A model generated the notes under the pieces. That model saw only the letters and a program-made list of their open reading frames with translations. It was not told the origin of the DNA and made no database searches. Positions 1 through 6,950 of a stretch of DNA of 8,822 nucleotides are shown here, in pieces (the first letter of the stretch is position 1; each line of letters begins with the position of its first letter). The position numbers and the translations under genes were made by a program. Location of the stretch: the NCBI GenBank assembly GCA_015487895.1, contig WFOW01000016.1:1-8822 (forward strand), written 5' to 3'. The stretch is from Gammaproteobacteria bacterium (GTDB lineage: Bacteria > Pseudomonadota > Gammaproteobacteria > S144-34).

Positions 1-17
1 ATGTGTATAAGAGACAG
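1..17 (+). other. Tn5 mosaic-end / Nextera adapter remnant (artefact)
   Basis: The first 17 bases, ATGTGTATAAGAGACAG, equal the 3' part of the 19-base Tn5 mosaic end AGATGTGTATAAGAGACAG that tagmentation libraries attach to fragments. They are AT-rich, lie exactly at the window edge and pass abruptly into GC-rich DNA at base 18. This is untrimmed library sequence left at a contig end, not host DNA and not evidence of a natural transposon. The ATG at base 1 and the long open frame starting there are therefore meaningless. Confidence 0.96.
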
Positions 18-94
18 CCCGTCCTCCGCCCTCCCCGTCGCGGGCCCGGTCTCCAGACCGCACGCACCACAGACGCCGGAGGAGGGCCGCACCG
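18..94 (+). promoter_or_regulatory. Partial 5' leader of nrdA with Shine-Dalgarno
   Basis: This is the only genomic sequence before nrdA. A strong Shine-Dalgarno, GGAGGAGGG, lies at 78-86, 8 nt before the ATG at 95, which fixes the nrdA start. A small palindrome, CGGTC-TCCA-GACCG, spans 48-60 or so, but no T-run follows, so it does not look like a terminator. No convincing -35/-10 pair and no NrdR-box-like AT-rich palindrome is visible. The promoter presumably lies upstream, beyond the contig end. Confidence 0.6.
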
Positions 95-2953
<2,859 letters not shown>

Positions 2954-3050
2954 CGGTCAACGGCCAACAGTGGACGGTTGACGGAAGCGGAACAGCAAAC
3001 ACGCCTCGCCAGAGGCGATCCGCTTGCCGTTCACCGTTCACCGTTCACCG
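2954..3050. repeat. Inverted arrays of a 7-nt unit forming a long imperfect hairpin
   Basis: The nrdA-nrdB gap is clearly less GC-rich than the genes. Its right arm (3027-3050) is three perfect CCGTTCA heptamers plus CCG. Its left arm (2954-2984) is four degenerate copies of the complementary unit CGGTGAA: CGGTCAA, CGGCCAA, CAGTGGA, CGGTTGA, then CGG. Bases 2985-2991 (AAGCGGA) pair perfectly with 3019-3025 (TCCGCTT). After a bulged G at 3026, 2961-2984 pair with 3027-3050 with a few mismatches and two G-T pairs, giving a stem of about 31 positions. Inside the loop, 3002-3007 and 3012-3017 form a second perfect 6-bp stem (CGCCTC/GAGGCG) with loop GCCA. In mRNA this would be a large structure just after the nrdA stop. 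It could tune nrdA:nrdB expression or be a mobile or selfish palindromic intergenic repeat. No T-run follows, so simple termination is unlikely. Confidence 0.8.
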
Positions 3051-3062
3051 AAAACCTTTTCC

Positions 3063-3067
3063 GGAGG
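3063..3067 (+). promoter_or_regulatory. Shine-Dalgarno of nrdB, decides start
   Basis: GGAGG lies 7 nt before the ATG at 3075, but only 1 nt before the in-frame ATG at 3069. Spacing therefore favours 3075, giving a protein that begins MLNWD, similar to the MLSWD start I recall for Pseudomonas-type NrdB. An ATG at 3024 falls inside the palindromic repeat, lacks a Shine-Dalgarno and is unlikely. Confidence 0.75.
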
Positions 3068-3074
3068 AATGGAG

Positions 3075-4262
3075 ATGCTGAACTGGGACGATCCCCTGGC
3101 CCCCTTCACCGGCGGCGCGCGCGGCGGGCCCGCTCCCGAGGCGGAGGCCGCGCCGGAACTCGGGCCGCGTCCGCCCGCGCCGGCCGTGCCGGAGCGGCCG
3201 CGGGCGGCGCCGCCCGCCGCGGCGCCCGCCCCCGCCGAGGAGGCCATGCCCGTGGCGGCCGAGCCCGTGCGCGTGGAGGACAAGCGCGCCGTCAACGGCA
3301 AGGCCGACATCAACCAGCTCGCGCCCTTCCGCTACCCCTGGGCGTGGAGCTTCTTCCTGAACGCCAACAAGAACCACTGGACGCCGCTGGACATCAACAT
3401 GCTCCAGGACGTCCACGACTACAAGCACCGCCTCACCGCCGAGGAGCGCCACCTCTACACCAACGTGCTCGCCTACCTGACGACGGCCGACGTGCTTGCC
3501 ATGCGCAACATCGGCCTGGCGGTGATGGAGAAGATGACGGCGCCGGAGCTGCAGATCTACCAGGCGCGCCAGGTCTACGAGGAGGCGCTGCACACCTGGA
3601 CCTACCAGCACTGCATCGAGACCATCGGCCTCGACCAGGGCGAGATCTACAACCGCTACCGCGTGGTGCCCGAGATCCACCGCAAGGTGGCCATCACCAA
3701 CCGCCGCCTCAAGGCCGTGCTGCGCGCCGACATCGACCTCTCCGACCGCGACGAGCTCCACACCTTCCTGCTCTCCTACCTCTTCTTCGCCGCGGTCTTC
3801 GAGGGCTGCTGGTTCTACAACGGCTTCAGCCCCATCTTCGCCCTGCAGCGCCGCGGCCTGATGCGCGGCACGGGCGAGCAGCTCCAGTACATCATGCGCG
3901 ACGAGGTCATGCACTGCGCCTTCGGTCTGCGCGTGGTGCGCACCATCATGGAGGAGGAGGGCATCCGGCCCGACCCGCGCGCGGTGCGCGAGATGTGGGA
4001 GGAGGCCGAGGCGGCCGAGTCCGGCTACGCGCGCTACATCTGCCCCGAGCCCATCCTCGGCTACTCCGCCGAGGACCACATCGAGCAGTTCCGCTACGTG
4101 GCCAACCGCCGTGCCCGGCGCGTGGGGCTGGAGGAGCCCTTCCCGGGCGCGCGTTGCGCCCTGCCCTGGCTCGACGAGCAGGCCAACATCCGCAAGGAGA
4201 AGAACTTCTTCGAGACCCGCGTCATCGAGTACCAGACGGGCGCCGCCCTCAGCTGGGACTGA
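3075..4262 (+). CDS. nrdB: Class Ia ribonucleoside-diphosphate reductase, beta (radical) subunit
   Basis: This 395-aa ferritin-fold subunit houses the diferric-tyrosyl radical that NrdA needs. All expected iron ligands can be placed: D139, E170, H173, E243, E277 and H280 (the last two in RDEVMH). The radical tyrosine is Y177 in EEALHTWTY, with the E-x2-H-x3-Y spacing of E. coli E115/H118/Y122, so this is a tyrosyl-radical enzyme and not a Tyr-less class Ic type. By position, W102 and the C-terminal Y386 probably serve long-range radical transfer (inferred). The C-terminus ending ALSWD should be the tail that docks on NrdA. Residues of about 13-65 are Pro/Ala/Glu-rich, lack recognisable fold and are probably disordered. 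The gene lies in the same direction as nrdA, and nrdD begins 16 nt after its stop. Confidence 0.96.
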   Translation: MLNWDDPLAPFTGGARGGPAPEAEAAPELGPRPPAPAVPERPRAAPPAAAPAPAEEAMPVAAEPVRVEDKRAVNGKADINQLAPFRYPWAWSFFLNANKNHWTPLDINMLQDVHDYKHRLTAEERHLYTNVLAYLTTADVLAMRNIGLAVMEKMTAPELQIYQARQVYEEALHTWTYQHCIETIGLDQGEIYNRYRVVPEIHRKVAITNRRLKAVLRADIDLSDRDELHTFLLSYLFFAAVFEGCWFYNGFSPIFALQRRGLMRGTGEQLQYIMRDEVMHCAFGLRVVRTIMEEEGIRPDPRAVREMWEEAEAAESGYARYICPEPILGYSAEDHIEQFRYVANRRARRVGLEEPFPGARCALPWLDEQANIRKEKNFFETRVIEYQTGAALSWD

Positions 4263-4265
4263 GCC

Positions 4266-4272
4266 GGAGGAG
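4266..4272 (+). promoter_or_regulatory. Shine-Dalgarno of nrdD, decides start
   Basis: GGAGGAG lies 6 nt before the ATG at 4279, immediately after the nrdB stop. The same frame is open back to an ATG at 4111, but that stretch is nrdB read out of frame. The Shine-Dalgarno and the position of the first conserved NrdD residues support 4279 as the true start. Confidence 0.8.
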
Positions 4273-4278
4273 ACGACG

Positions 4279-6015
4279 ATGCGCAGCGCGACCCGCCCCG
4301 CCCCCGCCGGCCGCCGCACCGTAGTCGACGTGGCCGCGACCGTCGAGGAGTACCTGCGCCGCCGCGACTGGCGCGTGCGCGCCAACGCCAACCAGGGCTA
4401 CTCCCTCGGCGGCCTCATCCTCAACGTCTCCGGCAAGGTGATCGCCAACTACTGGCTCGACCACGTCTACCCGGAGGCGGTGGGGCGCGCCCACCGCGAG
4501 GCCGACCTCCACATCCACGACCTCGACATGCTGGCCGGCTACTGCGCCGGCTGGTCCCTGCGCCAGCTCCTCTACGAGGGCTTCAACGGCGTGCCGGGCA
4601 AGGTGGAGTCCGCCCCCCCGCGCCACCTGTCGAGCGCCCTGGGGCAGATGGTGAACTTCCTCGGCACCCTGCAGAACGAATGGGCGGGCGCCCAGGCCTT
4701 CAGCTCCTTCGACACCTACCTGGCGCCCTTCGTGCGCAAGGACGGCCTGGGCTACGCCGAGGTGCGCCAGTGCATCCAGGAGTTCGTCTACAACCTCAAC
4801 GTCCCCTCGCGCTGGGGCAGCCAGACCCCCTTCACCAACCTCACCTTCGACTGGGTCTGCCCCGAGGACCTCCGCGAGCAGGTGCCGGTCATCGCCGGCC
4901 GGGAGATGCCCTTCACCTACGGCGAGCTCCAGGCGGAGATGGACCTCATCAACCGCGCCTTCATCGAGGTCATGACCGAGGGGGACGCGCGGGGGCGGGT
5001 CTTCACCTTCCCCATACCCACCTACAACATCACGCGCGACTTCCCCTGGGAGGCGCCCAACACCACCCTGCTGTTCGAGATGACGGCCAAGTACGGCCTG
5101 CCCTACTTCCAGAACTTCGTCAGCTCGGACCTGGAGCCGGGGATGGTGCGCTCCATGTGCTGCCGCCTGCAGCTCGACCTGCGCGAGCTGCTCAAGCGCG
5201 GCAACGGGCTCTTCGGCTCGGCCGAGCAGACCGGCTCCATCGGCGTGGTCACGGTCAACTGCGCGCGTCTCGGCTACCTCCACCGCGGCGACGAGGCGGC
5301 CCTCTACCGGCGCCTCGACGAGCTGCTGGCGCTCGCGCGCGACAGCCTCGAGATCAAGCGCCGAGTCGTGCAGGAGCTGATGGACGAGGGGCTCTTCCCG
5401 TACACGCGCCGCTACCTCGGCACCCTGCGCAACCACTTCTCCACCATCGGGGTGAACGGCGTCAACGAGATGATCCGCAACTTCACCGGCGACGCCCACG
5501 ACATCACCACCGAATGGGGCCACGCCTTCGCCTGCCGGCTGCTCGACCACATCCGCGCGCGCATCGCGCGCTTCCAGGAGGAGACGGGCAACCTCTACAA
5601 CCTGGAGGCCACGCCGGCCGAGGGCACCACCTACCGCTTCGCCAGGGAGGACCGGCGCCGCTTCCCGGGCATCCTCCAGGCGGGCACGCCCGAGCGGCCC
5701 TACTACACCAACTCCACGCAGCTTCCGGTCGGCTTCACCGACGATCCCTTCGAGGCCCTGGAGCGGCAGGAGGAGCTGCAGCGGCGCTACACCGGCGGCA
5801 CCGTGCTGCATCTGTACATGAGCGAGCGTATCTCCAGTGCCGAGGCCTGCAGGCGCCTGGTGCGCCGGGCGCTGGAGCGCTTCCGCATCCCCTACCTCAC
5901 GGTGACGCCCACCTTCTCGATCTGCCCGCGCCACGGCTATCTCGCGGGCGAGCACGAGTTCTGCCCGCGCTGCGACGAGGAGCTCGCCGCGCGCAAGCGC
6001 GCCGCGGCGGGCTGA
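4279..6015 (+). CDS. nrdD: Class III anaerobic ribonucleoside-triphosphate reductase, catalytic part (no glycyl-radical domain)
   Basis: This 578-aa protein is the NrdD ten-stranded barrel that reduces NTPs to dNTPs without oxygen. Recognisable family segments in order: DWRVRANANQGYSLGGL (aa 30-46), HIHDLDML (78-85), GYCAGWSL with C89 (87-94), SMCCRLQLDLREL (292-304) with C294/C295 around the expected thiyl-radical cysteine, TGSIGVVTVN (318-327), and a C-terminal zinc-knuckle-like set C549, H552, C562, C565. Two parts are absent. The protein begins almost directly at the barrel, so the usual N-terminal ATP-cone of about 90-100 aa is missing. The chain also stops 13 residues after the last zinc ligand, before the RVxGY...NxGK glycyl-radical motif. 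That motif is encoded by the next gene. By itself this subunit should be inactive. It probably works with the small downstream polypeptide and the NrdG activase; that assembly is inferred. Confidence 0.93.
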   Translation: MRSATRPAPAGRRTVVDVAATVEEYLRRRDWRVRANANQGYSLGGLILNVSGKVIANYWLDHVYPEAVGRAHREADLHIHDLDMLAGYCAGWSLRQLLYEGFNGVPGKVESAPPRHLSSALGQMVNFLGTLQNEWAGAQAFSSFDTYLAPFVRKDGLGYAEVRQCIQEFVYNLNVPSRWGSQTPFTNLTFDWVCPEDLREQVPVIAGREMPFTYGELQAEMDLINRAFIEVMTEGDARGRVFTFPIPTYNITRDFPWEAPNTTLLFEMTAKYGLPYFQNFVSSDLEPGMVRSMCCRLQLDLRELLKRGNGLFGSAEQTGSIGVVTVNCARLGYLHRGDEAALYRRLDELLALARDSLEIKRRVVQELMDEGLFPYTRRYLGTLRNHFSTIGVNGVNEMIRNFTGDAHDITTEWGHAFACRLLDHIRARIARFQEETGNLYNLEATPAEGTTYRFAREDRRRFPGILQAGTPERPYYTNSTQLPVGFTDDPFEALERQEELQRRYTGGTVLHLYMSERISSAEACRRLVRRALERFRIPYLTVTPTFSICPRHGYLAGEHEFCPRCDEELAARKRAAAG

Positions 6016-6041
6016 AACCGCATCCGGACCATGATGAAGAA

Positions 6042-6048
6042 GGGAGGA
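6042..6048 (+). promoter_or_regulatory. Shine-Dalgarno of the glycyl-radical peptide gene
   Basis: GGGAGGA ends 6 nt before the ATG at 6055. The upstream in-frame ATGs at 6031 and 6034 have no such signal, so 6055 is the preferred start. A dedicated ribosome site argues that this small gene is translated on its own and is not merely the broken tail of nrdD. Confidence 0.75.
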
Positions 6049-6054
6049 CACGGC

Positions 6055-6240
6055 ATGAGCGACATCAAGATCGGCGACGTGATCCTGCGCGAGTCCGAGC
6101 GCCAGCGCTGCGAGGTATGGACCCGGGTGATGGGCTACCACCGTCCGGTCTCGGCCTTCAATCCCGGCAAGCAGGCCGAGCACGCCGAACGGCTGCACTT
6201 CCGCGAGGATCGGCTCCCGGCCGAGCCGCGCGCGGCGTGA
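6055..6240 (+). CDS. Separate NrdD glycyl-radical domain peptide
   Basis: This 61-aa protein corresponds to the C-terminal glycyl-radical loop of class III RNR, which is normally fused to NrdD. Residues 24-40 read RVMGYHRPVSAFNPGKQ, matching the family pattern RVxGY...(F/W)NxGKQ. G38 (codon GGC at 6166-6168) corresponds to the radical glycine, G681 of E. coli NrdD. Residues 1-18 are a short lead-in without clear homology, and the tail after residue 50 is Pro/Ala/Arg-rich. The gene starts 39 nt after the nrdD stop, in the same frame, and its stop overlaps the nrdG start (GTGA). The expected role, from homology and context, is to carry the radical that NrdG installs and to insert it into the NrdD barrel, comparable in principle to the GrcA/YfiD spare part of pyruvate formate-lyase. 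The domain identity is strong; the separate-subunit function is inferred. Confidence 0.88.
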   Translation: MSDIKIGDVILRESERQRCEVWTRVMGYHRPVSAFNPGKQAEHAERLHFREDRLPAEPRAA

Positions 6241-6926
6241 GCGCCCTGCGGGTGGGGGGCCTCGTGCCCCTCACCACCGTCGACTGGCCCGGGGCGCTCG
6301 CGGCCGTGGTCTTCTGCCAGGGCTGCCCCTGGCGCTGCCCCTACTGCCACAACCCGCATCTGCTGCCCGCGCGCGGGGCGCGCATGGTCCCCTGGGCCGA
6401 GGTGCGCCGCCTGCTCGAGCGCCGCCGCGGACTGCTGGACGGCGTGGTCTTCAGCGGCGGCGAGCCCACCGTGCAGCCGGCGCTCGCCGCCGCCCTCGAC
6501 GAGGTCCGCGGCCTCGGCTTCCGCACGGGCCTGCACACGGCGGGGCCCTACCCGCGGCGCCTCGCCGCGCTGCTGCCGCGGCTCGACTGGGTGGCGCTCG
6601 ACGTGAAGGCGCCGCTCGCGCGCTACGACGACCTCACCGGCGTGCCCGGATCGGGCAGGCGGCTGGCGCAGAGCCTGGGCCTGGTGCTCGAGCGTGCCGC
6701 CCGCTGGGAGCTGCGCACCACGGTCGATCCGGACCTGCTCGACCGCGGCGCGCTGCTCGCGCTCGCGCGCGAGCTCGCCGCCCGCGGCGTGCGCCGCTGG
6801 ATCTTGCAGCGCCACCGCCCGCCGCCCGGCGCCGGGCCGCCTGCCCGCCCCGACCCTCTCGACGAGCCCGGGCTGCTCGAGGCGCTGCGCGCACACGTCC
6901 CGGCGCTCGCGGTGCGCGGCGCCTGA
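6237..6926 (+). CDS. nrdG: Anaerobic RNR activating protein, radical SAM (NrdG2-like)
   Basis: This 229-aa radical-SAM enzyme uses a [4Fe-4S] cluster and S-adenosylmethionine to form the glycyl radical of class III RNR. The cluster motif CPWRCPYC gives C30, C34 and C37, preceded by another cysteine, C27. GGEP (74-77) is the SAM-binding motif, and VALDVKAP (119-126) is a further family-like strand. The N-terminal GLVPLTTVDWPG (aa 8-19) resembles the longer activase family (NrdG2 type) rather than the short, about 154-aa, E. coli NrdG. Translation starts at GTG 6237, inside the last codons of the glycyl-radical gene (4-nt GTGA overlap), without a clear Shine-Dalgarno of its own. This suggests translational coupling, so the activase and its substrate peptide would be made together. 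The C-terminal 40 residues are Pro/Arg-rich. The gene appears intact. Confidence 0.93.
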   Translation: MSALRVGGLVPLTTVDWPGALAAVVFCQGCPWRCPYCHNPHLLPARGARMVPWAEVRRLLERRRGLLDGVVFSGGEPTVQPALAAALDEVRGLGFRTGLHTAGPYPRRLAALLPRLDWVALDVKAPLARYDDLTGVPGSGRRLAQSLGLVLERAARWELRTTVDPDLLDRGALLALARELAARGVRRWILQRHRPPPGAGPPARPDPLDEPGLLEALRAHVPALAVRGA

Positions 6927-6950
6927 GCCCCCGGCGGACGCTCAGGGCGC
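6919..6950. terminator. Possible bidirectional terminator hairpin between convergent genes
   Basis: GCGCCTGAGC (6919-6928) pairs with GCTCAGGGCGC (6940-6950) through 10 base pairs with one bulged G at 6945 and an 11-nt loop. The nrdG stop (6924-6926) and the stop of the opposite-strand ATPase gene (6942-6944) both lie in the stem. Position and symmetry suit a shared terminator or transcription barrier for the two converging genes. No T-run follows on either strand, so canonical intrinsic termination is not shown. Confidence 0.45.

Noticed and set aside
47..60. Small palindrome in the nrdA leader as a terminator or operator
   Set aside because: Only 5-6 bp, no T-run, and the upstream context is cut off by the contig end, so no function can be argued.
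2978..3006. Possible promoter with TTGACG as -35 in the nrdA-nrdB gap
   Set aside because: No acceptable -10 lies at 16-18 nt, and the TTGAC is explained by the heptamer array.
3045..4391. Long - strand frame (448 codons) opposite nrdB
   Set aside because: Same third-position GC shadow effect; the sequence is repetitive Val/Leu/Gly/Arg and the true NrdB ligands are on the + strand.
6013..6015. TGA as a selenocysteine codon joining NrdD to the glycyl-radical domain
   Set aside because: NrdD has no known Sec at this place, no obvious selenocysteine-insertion hairpin was seen after it, and the downstream gene has its own Shine-Dalgarno and ATG.
4249..6198. Long open frame on the - strand (649 codons) opposite nrdD
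   Set aside because: High-GC codon bias makes antisense frames open. Its translation is low-complexity Val/Ala/Gly/Glu-rich without domain motifs, while the + strand encodes clear NrdD motifs.
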